A stretch of 64,000 nt of DNA from JALZAQ01 sp038253885 (lineage in GTDB: Bacteria; Gemmatimonadota; Gemmatimonadetes; Gemmatimonadales; Gemmatimonadaceae), in the NCBI GenBank assembly GCA_038253885.1, contig JBBSGP010000010.1, forward strand, positions 1 to 64,000, read 5' to 3'. This document shows, one piece after another, positions 52,843 to 62,797 of the stretch (the stretch's first letter is position 1; each line of letters starts with the position of its first letter). The notes beneath the pieces are model-generated. The model ran no database searches and was not told the DNA's origin. It was given only the letters and a program-made list of their open reading frames with translations. Both the position numbers and the translations under genes were made by a program.

Positions 52843-53271
52843 ATGCCTATCACCAACGGACGTCGCACGCTCGCCATCATCAAGCCCGATGCCTTCGCCA
52901 CCGGCAAGGCAGGGCAGATCCTGGCGCACCTCGAGAAGGACGGGTTTGCTCTCCGCGCCGCGCGCGTGGTTCGGCTGGCTCCGGAGCAGGCACAGGAGTT
53001 CTACGCCGTTCACCGCGAGCGCCCCTTCTTCGGGTCGCTCACGGCATTCATGATGTCCGGGCCGTGCATGCCGCTCGTTCTGGAGCGGGACGATGCGGTT
53101 GGCGCTCTTCGCCACACCATTGGGGCGACCGATCCTCGCGAGGCCGCCGCGGGCACGGTGAGGAAGCTGTTTGCCGAGTCCAAGGAGAGAAATGCCATCC
53201 ACGCGTCAGACTCCGACGAGAACGCGGTCAGAGAGATCGGTTTTTTCTTCGCCGAGGCGGATCTCCTCTAG
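52843..53271 (+). CDS. ndk: Nucleoside diphosphate kinase
   Basis: Transfers phosphate from ATP to other NDPs through phospho-His 120 (NAIHASDSDENA). IIKPDAFATG and HRERPFFGSLTAFMMSGP are conserved. Length is 142 residues. It starts one base after the CBS gene stop and ends the sucCD-CBS-ndk run; the following 103 bases contain no gene. Confidence 0.95.
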   Translation: MPITNGRRTLAIIKPDAFATGKAGQILAHLEKDGFALRAARVVRLAPEQAQEFYAVHRERPFFGSLTAFMMSGPCMPLVLERDDAVGALRHTIGATDPREAAAGTVRKLFAESKERNAIHASDSDENAVREIGFFFAEADLL

Positions 53272-53374
53272 CGCCGGCGGCTTGTCCGGCGGTCAACACC
53301 GCTCCCCCTGCCGAGGGCCGGCGGAGCATCTTCCACCTAGCCTCGGCACCTTAATCCCTCTAAATTCAGGGGTT

Positions 53375-53890
53375 ATGCTGTCCTACGACATCCGCGAGCT
53401 CGAGGAGCACGCCGTGCACGTGGACGGGCGGCTTCGGGCGGACGATCCGGTCTGGCAGGAAGGGGATGCGCTTCCGAAGCCGTACGTTCGCGCGTCCGGC
53501 CGCCTGTCGAAAGCGGGCTCCGGTCGTTTCTACTGGACGGGACGGGTTGAGGGCGAGGCGGATACCTCCTGTCGACGCTGTCTGGTGGACGTCCGTGTGC
53601 CGGTTCAGGAAGACGTCGGCGTGATCTTCGCTGCGGACGACGATACGGAGGTGGAAGACGATCCCGACGTGTTCCGAATCGCGGCGCGGGCGCACATGCT
53701 CGACCTCCGGCCGGCGGTACGCGAGCAATGGCTGCTCGGAGTACCGTCGTTCGCTCTCTGCCGCGAGGACTGTCAGGGACTCTGTCCGGCCTGTGGGGCC
53801 GATCGGAACGCCGGCGATTGCGCCTGCGAGCCGGCACGCACCGACGGCCGCTGGGACACGCTGCGGGCTCTCCGCCGCCCGTCCGACTAG
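53375..53890 (+). CDS. yceD: YceD/DUF177-family protein
   Basis: A 171-residue protein in the usual place before rpmF. The conserved C-terminal region has LCREDCQGLCPACGADRNAGDCAC, typical of DUF177, preceded by CRRCLVDV. The family has been tied to 23S rRNA and ribosome assembly in plants and bacteria, but its exact job is not settled. ATG 53375 is chosen; the frame extends farther upstream without support. A TAAATT at 53361-53366 lies just before the start. Confidence 0.86.
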   Translation: MLSYDIRELEEHAVHVDGRLRADDPVWQEGDALPKPYVRASGRLSKAGSGRFYWTGRVEGEADTSCRRCLVDVRVPVQEDVGVIFAADDDTEVEDDPDVFRIAARAHMLDLRPAVREQWLLGVPSFALCREDCQGLCPACGADRNAGDCACEPARTDGRWDTLRALRRPSD

Positions 53891-53920
53891 CGGCTGACCT
53901 TCCATACAAACGATACTTTC

Positions 53921-54103
53921 ATGGCCGTTCCAAAGAGACGCACCTCGAAGCGAAAGAAGCGCGCGCGCAATACGCACAAAAAGGCGCCCGCGATCGCCAT
54001 CCAGAAGTGCCCCCGGTGCCAGAGCATGAAGCGGCCGCACCATGTGTGCGCGGAATGCGGCTACTACGCCGGTGAGCAGCGGGTCGCGGCCAGGGAAGGC
54101 TAG
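53921..54103 (+). CDS. rpmF: 50S ribosomal protein L32
   Basis: Sixty-residue ribosomal protein. MAVPKRRTSKRKKRARNTHK is the family start, and CPRCQSMKRPHHVCAECGYY holds four Cys of a zinc ribbon, so this is the Cys-containing form of L32. It lies in the yceD-rpmF-plsX order found widely in bacteria, linking ribosome and lipid genes. Confidence 0.96.
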   Translation: MAVPKRRTSKRKKRARNTHKKAPAIAIQKCPRCQSMKRPHHVCAECGYYAGEQRVAAREG

Positions 54104-54108
54104 CCGTC

Positions 54109-55121
54109 GTGCGCATCGCGCTGGACGCCATGGGGGGCGACCACGCGCCTCATGCCCCGATCTCGGGGGCGCTCCTCGCGCTATCCGAGCTCGGCCCAGC
54201 GCACTCCATCCAGCTCGTGGGCACGACTGAGCTCATCGCGGCACATCTCGACGAGCTGTGGCGGGGTGAGTTCGCGCCGCTCCGCGGTGAACGGGAGCGG
54301 GTGATGGTCGTCGAGGCGCCGGAGATGATCGAGATGGGCGACAAGCCTCTGGCGGCCATCCGCTCCAAGCCGCGCAGCTCCATGGTGGTCGGCCTGAAGC
54401 TGCAGTCCACGGGAGATTCGGACGCCTTCGTGTCGGCGGGAAATACCGGCGCACAGATGGCCGCCTCCACGGTCCTCCTCCGGCTGCACGCCGGTCTGTC
54501 GCGGCCGGCGATCAGTACGCTGCTTCCCACCGTGCGCGAGCCGATGGTGCTGGTGGATTCCGGCGCCAATGTCGATAGCTCGCCCGAGGAGCTGTGCCAG
54601 TTCGCGCGGCTCGGCTCCGTCTATGCGGAGGACATTCTCGGCCGAACCAACCCGTCGGTCGCCCTGCTTAACATCGGGGAAGAGGAAGAGAAGGGGAGCG
54701 CCGTCGTGAAGAAGGCATATGAGATGCTCCGACAGAGCGACCTCAACTTTCAGGGGAACATCGAGGGGCGAGACATCGTGTCGGGTGGAAGCAATCGCGG
54801 TCCGGTGGACGTGCTGGTGTGCGATGGCTTCGTCGGCAACGTCCTGCTCAAGTTCTACGAGTCGGTGGCCGCTCTGATGTCGACGCTCATGGTTCGCGAA
54901 GGGCTCGATCGCAGTCGCGTCGCCAACGCCCTTCGGGGCTTCGACTATTCCGACTACGGCGGGGCTCCTCTTCTCGGAGTGCGCGGCGTCAGCATCATCT
55001 CGCACGGTAGCTCGTCGCCGCGCGCCATCAAGAATGCCATCCTGGTGGCTCAACGGGCCGTGGAGAGCCGCATGAACGAGCACATCGGCCGCCGGCTTCA
55101 AGCGGTCGAGAGCGAGATCGC

Positions 55122-55125
<4 letters not shown>
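54109..55125 (+). CDS. plsX: Phosphate acyltransferase PlsX
   Basis: Makes acyl-phosphate from acyl-ACP for phospholipid synthesis. It begins MRIALDAMGGDHAPHAPI, has SAGNTGAQMAAS, and LLNIGEEEEKGS and VCDGFVGNVLLKFYES later. Length is 338 residues from GTG 54109. It overlaps fabH as GTGA. Confidence 0.95.
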
Positions 55126-56111
<986 letters not shown>

Positions 56112-57050
56112 GTGGACGTGGTTCTGCTCTTCCCCGGACAGGGGTCGCAGAAACCGGGGATGGGGAAGGACCTCGCGACCGCGTTTCCGGAGGCACGGGC
56201 CGTATTCGAGCAGGCCGATGACGCGCTCGGTCGCCCGCTCAGCGCGCTCTGCTTCGGGGGTCCGGAGGAGGAGCTCACCTCGACGGAAAATGCGCAGCCG
56301 GCGCTGCTGGCCCATGGCGCGGCGGCGTGGGCGGTCGTGCGCACGCGGCTCGCCGCGCACGTTCGTGCGGCGGCCGGCCACTCGCTCGGGGAGTTCACGG
56401 CGTATCACGCCGCGGGAGCCCTGACGCTGCGCGACGCGCTGCGCCTCGTTCGGCGGCGCGGCGAGCTGATGCTCGAGTGCGGCCGGCGGCGACCCGGAGC
56501 GATGGCGGCGATTCTGGGTGCCAGCGAGTCCATCGTGGAAGCCGCCTGCTCTCGGGCGACGAGCGAGAGCGGAACGGTGGTTCCAGCGAACTACAATACG
56601 CCGGAGCAGCTCGTGATCTCGGGCGAGATCAATGCCGTGGAGCGCGCGATGGAGCTCTGTCGTCAAGGGGGTGCGAAGCGGGCCCTCCGTCTGAACGTCA
56701 GCGGTGCCTTCCACTCTCCGCTCATGGAGGTTGCCTCGGTCGGACTGCGCGAAGCGCTGGATGCGACGCCGATGGGCCCGGCCGCTTTTCCTGTGTATTC
56801 CAACGTCACCTCCCTCCCGGCGCGCGACGTGGCTGACACCAGGAGGCTGCTGCACCGCCAGCTCACATCTCCGGTTAGATGGACCGACGAAGTGCGACAG
56901 CTGGTGGAGGCGCGACCGGATGCTCTGTTCGTCGAGGTCGGCCCGGGCGCGGTATTGTCGAACCTGGTCCGGCGCATCGCTCCTTCGGTGACGACCACGA
57001 CCTGCGGGACGCCCTCCGACGTGGAAACACTGTTGCGACGGGTGGCCTGA
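56112..57050 (+). CDS. fabD: Malonyl-CoA:ACP transacylase
   Basis: Loads malonyl groups on ACP. LFPGQGSQKPGMGKDL near the start and nucleophile Ser 91 in AGHSLGEFTA are diagnostic, with the His in SGAFHSPLM. Length is 312 residues. GTG 56112 directly follows fabH, and the stop overlaps fabG by one base (TGATG). Confidence 0.95.
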   Translation: MDVVLLFPGQGSQKPGMGKDLATAFPEARAVFEQADDALGRPLSALCFGGPEEELTSTENAQPALLAHGAAAWAVVRTRLAAHVRAAAGHSLGEFTAYHAAGALTLRDALRLVRRRGELMLECGRRRPGAMAAILGASESIVEAACSRATSESGTVVPANYNTPEQLVISGEINAVERAMELCRQGGAKRALRLNVSGAFHSPLMEVASVGLREALDATPMGPAAFPVYSNVTSLPARDVADTRRLLHRQLTSPVRWTDEVRQLVEARPDALFVEVGPGAVLSNLVRRIAPSVTTTTCGTPSDVETLLRRVA

Positions 57051-57787
57051 TGCAGATCGACCTGTCTCGGCGCACTGCGCTCGTCACCGGCAGCACGCGT
57101 GGGATCGGACGCGAGATCGCGGCCACCCTGGCGGGGTGCGGGGCGCGCGTCGCCGTCGTCGGTCGCGACAAGGCTGCGGCCGTCGCCGTGGCGGCGACGA
57201 TCGGCCCGAGCGCCGAGGGGCATGCGGCGGACGTGGCCGATACCGCCCAGATCGGCACCCTGATCGCGGACGTGGAGCGGAGCTTCGGCGGCATCGACAT
57301 CCTCGTCAACAACGCCGGTATCACGCGCGACAACCTGCTGATGCGTCTCAAGGACGAGGATTGGGATGCCGTGCTCGACGCCAACCTGCGTGGAGCATTC
57401 GCGACCATCCGCGCCGCGTCGCGCGGCATGATGAAGCGACGATTCGGCCGCATCATCAACATCTCCAGCGTCGTCGGCATGATCGGCAACAAGGGTCAGG
57501 CCAACTATGCCGCGAGCAAGGCCGGCCTCATCGCGCTGACCAAGTCCGTGGCCAAGGAGCTGGGGTCGCGCAACATCCTGGCGAACGCCGTCGCCCCTGG
57601 CTTCATCGACACGGACATGACCTCGGCGCTGACACCCGAGGCACGGGCGGCGCTCGTCGGTCAGATCGCCCTCGAGCGACTGGGCACACCAGCCGACATC
57701 GCGGGAATTGTCGCGTTTCTCGCTTCCGATCACGCCGCCTACATCACGGGCCAGGTTTTCGTGGTGGACGGCGGCATGGTGATGTAA
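57050..57787 (+). CDS. fabG: 3-oxoacyl-ACP reductase
   Basis: NADPH-dependent reduction of 3-oxoacyl-ACP. The short-chain dehydrogenase motifs are TGSTRGIG near 13-20, NNAG at 87-90, Ser 139/140, Tyr 153 and Lys 157 (NYAASKAG). Length is 245 residues. A TAACTT at 57785-57790 at its end resembles the -10 boxes elsewhere, but has no -35. Confidence 0.95.
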   Translation: MQIDLSRRTALVTGSTRGIGREIAATLAGCGARVAVVGRDKAAAVAVAATIGPSAEGHAADVADTAQIGTLIADVERSFGGIDILVNNAGITRDNLLMRLKDEDWDAVLDANLRGAFATIRAASRGMMKRRFGRIINISSVVGMIGNKGQANYAASKAGLIALTKSVAKELGSRNILANAVAPGFIDTDMTSALTPEARAALVGQIALERLGTPADIAGIVAFLASDHAAYITGQVFVVDGGMVM

Positions 57788-57831
57788 CTTTCACGAAGCC
57801 AGTTCACCCATACACAGAGAGGACGGGATTC

Positions 57832-58077
57832 ATGGGCGCGGAAATGGAAGACAAGGTGAAGGAGATCATCGCCAAGGAGCTCGGCGTCGAGCGCGAGAAG
57901 TTGACAGATGACGCCAGCTTCATGGAGGATCTGGGTGCGGACAGTCTGGATACCGTCGAGCTGGTGATGGAGTTCGAGAAGGAGTTCAACATCGACATCC
58001 CGGACGAGGATGCGGAGAAACTGCGGACCGTCGGAGACGCGCTCACCTACCTGCGCTCGAAGGTCGGCGGGGCGTGA
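57832..58077 (+). CDS. acpP: Acyl carrier protein
   Basis: Carries growing acyl chains on a phosphopantetheine attached to Ser 38 (LGADSLDTVELVME). Strongly acidic, 81 residues, with a few extra residues at the N-terminus (MGAEMEDKVKEI). ATG 57832 has an AGAGAGGACGG ribosome site. GTG of fabF overlaps its stop. Confidence 0.96.
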   Translation: MGAEMEDKVKEIIAKELGVEREKLTDDASFMEDLGADSLDTVELVMEFEKEFNIDIPDEDAEKLRTVGDALTYLRSKVGGA

Positions 58078-59324
58078 GCTCGCGGCGAGTCGTCGTCACC
58101 GGCCTCGGGGCCATCACGCCCGTCGGCAACGACGTGGCGACGACTTGGCACAGCTTGCTCGCGGGAAAATCGGGCTCGGCACCGATCACGAAATTCGACA
58201 CCAGCAACTTCGCGGTGAAGTTCGCGGCCGAGGTGAAGGGATTTGATCCGGCTGTCTATATGGATCGGAAAGAGGCGAAGCGCGCCGATCCCTACACGCA
58301 GTACGCGGTCGCGGCGGCGGCGCAGGCGATGCAGGATGCCGGCTTCGGCAACCCCGGACAGTACCTGCCGGAGCGGACCGGCGTGATCGTTGGATCCGGA
58401 ATCGGTGGTCTCAAGACGTTCGAGGAGCAGCACGACATCTACCGCCAGCGGGGACCGAAGACGATCTCCCCGTTCTTCATCCCGATGTTCATCGCCGACA
58501 TCGCGGCCGGTATCATCTCCATGCGTTTCAACGCTCGGGGACCGAACTACGCGACGGTATCCGCCTGTGCGACCAGCGCCCACGCCATCGGCGATGCCTA
58601 CCGCGCGATCCAGTACGGCGATGCCGACGTGATGATCTCGGGGGGAGCCGAGGCGACCGTCACGGCGATGGCGATCGGAGGGTTCGCGAACATGCGCGCG
58701 CTGTCAGAGCGGAACGATTCTCCCGAGACGGCGTCCCGGCCGTTCGACGCGACGCGTGACGGCTTCGTCATGGGCGAGGGCTCGGGCATCGTGATCCTGG
58801 AGGAGCTCGAGCACGCACGCCGCCGCGGGGCCCGGATCTACGCCGAGGTCGCGGGGTATGGCGCCACAGCGGACGCATATCATCTGACGGCGCCGGCGCC
58901 GAACGGCGAGGGTGCCCAGCGGGCGATGAAACGCGCGATGGAAGATGCCCACCTCACGCCGGAGACGGTGCAGTACGTGAACGCGCATGGAACGTCCACG
59001 CCCGCCAATGACCTGAACGAGACGCGAGCCATCCGGGCGGTCTTCGGCGCTGCTGCCAGCCGTCTCAACGTCAGCTCCACCAAATCGTCCACTGGACACA
59101 TGCTGGGTGCCGCGGGCGCGGTCGAGTTCGTCATCACAACGTTGACCTTGCAATCGGGCCGAATCCCTCCGACGATCAACTACTCGACTCCCGATCCGGA
59201 GTGCGATCTGAACTACACCCCGAACGTGGCGATCGAGCGCGAGGTCACGGCCGCGCTCAGCAACAGCTTCGGCTTCGGAGGTCACAACGTGACCCTCGCC
59301 GCGAAGCGCTTCCTCTCCGAGTAG
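58074..59324 (+). CDS. fabF: 3-oxoacyl-ACP synthase II
   Basis: Elongates acyl-ACP with malonyl-ACP. Catalytic Cys 165 (VSACATSAHAIGDAY), His in NAHGTSTPAND and His in KSSTGHMLGAAG, with Lys before it, form the KAS I/II active site. SFGFGGHN ends the protein. Length is 416 residues. It overlaps acpP; mqnE starts four bases after its stop. Confidence 0.96.
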   Translation: MSSRRVVVTGLGAITPVGNDVATTWHSLLAGKSGSAPITKFDTSNFAVKFAAEVKGFDPAVYMDRKEAKRADPYTQYAVAAAAQAMQDAGFGNPGQYLPERTGVIVGSGIGGLKTFEEQHDIYRQRGPKTISPFFIPMFIADIAAGIISMRFNARGPNYATVSACATSAHAIGDAYRAIQYGDADVMISGGAEATVTAMAIGGFANMRALSERNDSPETASRPFDATRDGFVMGEGSGIVILEELEHARRRGARIYAEVAGYGATADAYHLTAPAPNGEGAQRAMKRAMEDAHLTPETVQYVNAHGTSTPANDLNETRAIRAVFGAAASRLNVSSTKSSTGHMLGAAGAVEFVITTLTLQSGRIPPTINYSTPDPECDLNYTPNVAIEREVTAALSNSFGFGGHNVTLAAKRFLSE

Positions 59325-59328
59325 CCCG

Positions 59329-60492
59329 ATGCCGCACGCCGCCGCCGTCGACCTCGACCGCCTGTCCGATCCGACGCTTCTCCCGATCGGAGAGAAGCTG
59401 CGCGCCGGCGAGCGGCTGACATCCAGCGAGGGGGCACGCCTCTTCCGCACCGCCGACCTCCTGGGACTCGGGGTGCTGGCCGACGCCGCGAACCGGGCCC
59501 GCCACGGCAACCGAGTCTTCTTCGCCGCCAACCAGCACATCAATCCGACCAACGTCTGCATCCTTCGCAAGAGCTGTGTCTTCTGCTCATACGCCCGACT
59601 TCCCAAGGAGGAGGGCGCCTATCGTTACACAATGGAGCAGGCGTTCAGCGAGGCGGCAGCCAATCCCTACGTCCGGGAGTTTCACATCGTCGGCGGTCTC
59701 GACATGCAGGCCGGCCTCGACTACTACGCCGAGATGTTCCGTGGGCTCAAGGAGCGCCATCCGGACGTGCACATCAAGGCGCTGACCGCCGTCGAGATCG
59801 CACACATCGCGCGGATCGAGAAGATGTCGGTGGCGGCCGTGCTGATCGCGCTGCGGGACGCGGGGCTCGATACCCTTCCGGGCGGCGGCGCCGAGGTTTT
59901 CGGCCGCGGCGTCCGGGCGACGATCGCCGAGAAGAAGCTCTCCGCCGCCGAATGGATCGACGTGCATCGCGTTGCACACGGCCTTGGCATCCGGTCCAAC
60001 TGCACGATGCTCTATGGACATGTCGAGACGATCGAGGATCGCATGGATCACCTGCAGATGCTTCGCGATCTGCAGGACGAGACCGGCGGATTCCTCACCT
60101 ACATCCCGCTCGCGTACCATCCGGACAACAACGAGCTCGGCGTGGCCCTCGGGCGAACGGGCACAGCGACCACCGGCTATGACGATCTGCGCAACCTCGC
60201 CGTCGGACGGCTCTTCCTCGACAACTTTGACCACATCAAGACCCACTGGATCATGGTCACACCCATGCTCTCCCAGATCGCGTTGCACTTCGGCGTGAAT
60301 GACATCGAAGGCACGGTCGTGCGCGAGAAGATCTACCACGAGGCCGGCGCCCACACGGCCCAGGCGATGACGCTCGACGAGATCCTCCGGCTCATCCGCG
60401 GTGCCGGGAAGGAGCCGGTCGAGCGCGATTCGCTGTACCGGGTGCTGCGCACCTTCAGCGGCGCATCGGGATCCAACGCCGAGGCCGCCTGA
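59329..60492 (+). CDS. mqnE: Aminofutalosine synthase-like radical SAM enzyme
   Basis: Adds the S-adenosylmethionine-derived adenosyl unit to the MqnA product in futalosine menaquinone synthesis. The 387-residue protein matches the MqnE/CofH-like radical SAM group: HINPTNVC, FCSYARLPKEEGAY, FHIVGGLD and later LAYHPDNNELG. The cluster Cys are 77, 83 and 86, spaced CX5CX2C, instead of the CX3CX2C usual in this group and seen in the neighbouring mqnC. Adjacent mqnA and mqnC strongly support the pathway. Confidence 0.88.
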   Translation: MPHAAAVDLDRLSDPTLLPIGEKLRAGERLTSSEGARLFRTADLLGLGVLADAANRARHGNRVFFAANQHINPTNVCILRKSCVFCSYARLPKEEGAYRYTMEQAFSEAAANPYVREFHIVGGLDMQAGLDYYAEMFRGLKERHPDVHIKALTAVEIAHIARIEKMSVAAVLIALRDAGLDTLPGGGAEVFGRGVRATIAEKKLSAAEWIDVHRVAHGLGIRSNCTMLYGHVETIEDRMDHLQMLRDLQDETGGFLTYIPLAYHPDNNELGVALGRTGTATTGYDDLRNLAVGRLFLDNFDHIKTHWIMVTPMLSQIALHFGVNDIEGTVVREKIYHEAGAHTAQAMTLDEILRLIRGAGKEPVERDSLYRVLRTFSGASGSNAEAA

Positions 60493-61350
60493 GTGCGCGT
60501 CGGTCGCATTACGTACATCAACACCTATCCGGTGTATGGTGCGATCGACCGCGGCATCGTTCCCCTGCGCGGGACTCTCGTCGATGGCATACCGAGCCAG
60601 CTCAATCGCATGATGGCCGGCGGGCAGCTCGACGTGAGCGTGGTCTCCGCGGTGGAGTACGCGCGGCAGTCGGACCGCTACCTGTTACTCCCGGATCTCG
60701 GGATCACATCCGACGGTCCGGTGCGGAGCGTCATGCTGTTTTCCAAGCGCCCGGCTGAGGAGCTCGGGAAGCGCCGAGTGCTGTTGACCCGGAGCTCGAT
60801 GACGAGCGTCGCGCTGCTCGGACTGCTGTTCGAGCACGTCTGGAAAGCATCGCCGCAGTTCGCCGCCGGCGATGCCGAGCTCGCCGATGTACGCCGCTTC
60901 GCCGACGAGGAGCACGAGGCACGACTGGTGATCGGGGACGCGGCGTTGCATCTCGCCGCCCGGGTACACACCAGCTCCGCCGCGGAAGAGGGCCCTGTTC
61001 CCAGCTATCCCTACGTCTACGATCTCGGCGAGGAGTGGAAGCGCTGGACCGGTCTCCCGTTCGTCTTCGCGGTCTGGATCGCTCAGCGCGCCACGCCGGT
61101 GGTGGAGGCGCTCGAGGTTCATGCCCGCCTCATCCAGTCGCGCGATTGGGGTGTCACCCACATCGATGAGCTGGCGGCCCAGGCCGCGCGCGCCACCGGA
61201 GTCGCCCGATCCGTCTGCGCCAACTATTTTTCGGGACTGGATTATCGCTTGTCTCTGTCCCATCTCGCGGGGCTCACCACCTTCTTCGCGCGACTGGCGG
61301 AGAGCGGCCAGCTCCCGAACTGCTCGCTCGCCTTTCTCCCGGCAGCCTGA
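60493..61350 (+). CDS. mqnA: Chorismate dehydratase
   Basis: First step of the futalosine pathway, making 3-enolpyruvylbenzoate from chorismate. Family features: VGRITYINTYPVYG at the start, GIPSQLNRMMAGGQLDVSVVSAVEYAR, LVIGDAAL and WTGLPFVFAVW. Length is 285 residues from GTG 60493, directly following mqnE. Like its relatives it has a periplasmic-binding-protein fold, but no signal peptide is visible. Confidence 0.92.
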   Translation: MRVGRITYINTYPVYGAIDRGIVPLRGTLVDGIPSQLNRMMAGGQLDVSVVSAVEYARQSDRYLLLPDLGITSDGPVRSVMLFSKRPAEELGKRRVLLTRSSMTSVALLGLLFEHVWKASPQFAAGDAELADVRRFADEEHEARLVIGDAALHLAARVHTSSAAEEGPVPSYPYVYDLGEEWKRWTGLPFVFAVWIAQRATPVVEALEVHARLIQSRDWGVTHIDELAAQAARATGVARSVCANYFSGLDYRLSLSHLAGLTTFFARLAESGQLPNCSLAFLPAA

Positions 61351-61355
61351 CTCCC

Positions 61356-62384
61356 ATGCGCGATCTCCTCGATTTCTATACCCGTGCGCCCCTTCTCGAG
61401 CTCGGCGCCGAAGCTGACCGGGTGCGCCGCGATCGCCATCCCGGTGACGTCGTCACGTACATCGTCGACCGCAACATCAACTACACCAACGTCTGCGTGG
61501 CCGACTGCGGGTTCTGCGCCTTCTATCGCCGGCCCAAGCACGTCGAGGGATATACGCTCTCGTTCGAGCAGATCGGAGCAAAGATCGACGAGGCCAAAGC
61601 CCTGGGCGGCGTCCAGATCCTGATGCAGGGAGGCCACAATCCGTACATTCCGTTCGAGTGGTACCTCGATCTGTTGAGGTACATCAAGACGTATCACCCG
61701 ATTCACATCCACGCTTTCAGTCCGTCCGAGATCGATTTCTTCGCCAAGCTCTTCCGCATGGATGCCCGAGACGTGGTGCGCGAGCTGATGAAGGCCGGAC
61801 TGGACTCCGTGCCTGGCGGCGGCGGCGAGATCCTGGTGCAGCGCGTGCGTGATCTCGTCGCCAGAAAGAAGGCGGGGGCCGACCGCTGGCTCGAGGTGAT
61901 GGAGATCTGCCACGAGGAAGGGATGAAGACATCCGTCACAATGATGTACGGCCTCGGTGAAACGCTGGCCGAGCGGATGGAGCATCTGGAGCGCGTGAGA
62001 GAAGTGCAATCCCGCACCAACGGCTTCACCGCCTTCATTTGCTGGCCGCTGCAACCAGAGAACACGCCAACAATGTCCCACCAGCCGAAGACCGATGCGA
62101 TGGACTATCTCCGCACGGTGGCGATCTCGCGTATCGTGCTCGATAACGTTCCGAATCTCCAATCGAGCTGGGTGACCATGGGAATGAAGATCGGTCAGGT
62201 GGCGCTCCGATTCGGCTGCAACGACTTCGGATCGCTGATGATCGAGGAGAATGTCGTGTCCTCTGCCAACACCACACATCGCACGACGATCGAGGAGATG
62301 GAGCGGCTCATCCGGGATGCGGGCTTCACGCCAGCCCGGCGGCGACAGGATTACTCGATCATCCGCGCCGACGTGGCTGCGTGA
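61356..62384 (+). CDS. mqnC: Cyclic dehypoxanthinyl futalosine synthase
   Basis: Radical SAM enzyme that cyclises dehypoxanthine futalosine. Cluster Cys 47, 51 and 54 (CVADCGFCAFYRRP, CX3CX2C), QILMQGGHNP, HAFSPSEIDFFAK, GLDSVPGGGGEIL and FTAFICWPLQPENT are typical. Length is 342 residues. It starts five bases after mqnA and overlaps the PurE-like gene (GTGA). The hydrolase step (mqnB/mqnD) is not in the window. Confidence 0.94.
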   Translation: MRDLLDFYTRAPLLELGAEADRVRRDRHPGDVVTYIVDRNINYTNVCVADCGFCAFYRRPKHVEGYTLSFEQIGAKIDEAKALGGVQILMQGGHNPYIPFEWYLDLLRYIKTYHPIHIHAFSPSEIDFFAKLFRMDARDVVRELMKAGLDSVPGGGGEILVQRVRDLVARKKAGADRWLEVMEICHEEGMKTSVTMMYGLGETLAERMEHLERVREVQSRTNGFTAFICWPLQPENTPTMSHQPKTDAMDYLRTVAISRIVLDNVPNLQSSWVTMGMKIGQVALRFGCNDFGSLMIEENVVSSANTTHRTTIEEMERLIRDAGFTPARRRQDYSIIRADVAA

Positions 62385-62797
62385 TCGGAGAGCCGGGGCC
62401 CCTCGTCCTCCTTCTGATCGGCTCGGAATCGGACCGCCCCAAGATCCAGCCGGCCCTGGTCGTGCTCGAGCAGGCGGGAGTGTCCCACGAGCTGATCGTC
62501 TCCAGCGCGCACCGCGAGCCCGATCGGACACTGCAACTGGCGCGTGATGCGGCTGGCCGCGGAGTGAGAGTGATCATCGCCGGCGCCGGGCTCTCGGCGG
62601 CGCTTCCGGGAGCGGTCTCGTCCGTCAGCACCCTTCCCGTGATCGGCGTTCCGTTCGCCTCCGGTCCGCTCAACGGAATCGACGCCCTTCTGGCGATCGC
62701 GCAGCTTCCGAGTGGCGTTCCCGTGGGGACGGTCGGCATCGACAATGCCAAGAATGCCGCCCACCTCGCCCTTCGGATCCTCGCTCTCTCCCCGTGA
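62381..62797 (+). CDS. PurE-like (AIR carboxylase family) protein
   Basis: A small protein of 138 residues with the PurE fold: IGSESDRP near 13-20, SAHREP at 42-47 (His 44, the usual catalytic His) and PVIGVPFASGPLNGIDALLAI. The second conserved motif AAHLPG is changed to SAALPG (72-77), so the His there is Ala 74, and GNAKNA is DNAKNA. It may be the cell's only N5-CAIR mutase or a diverged paralog; no purK is adjacent. It overlaps mqnC and ispF. Confidence 0.75.
   Translation: MIGEPGPLVLLLIGSESDRPKIQPALVVLEQAGVSHELIVSSAHREPDRTLQLARDAAGRGVRVIIAGAGLSAALPGAVSSVSTLPVIGVPFASGPLNGIDALLAIAQLPSGVPVGTVGIDNAKNAAHLALRILALSP

Noticed and set aside
57785..57790. TAACTT before acpP as a promoter
   Set aside because: The -10-like hexamer is good, but no -35-like sequence lies at 15-19 bases.
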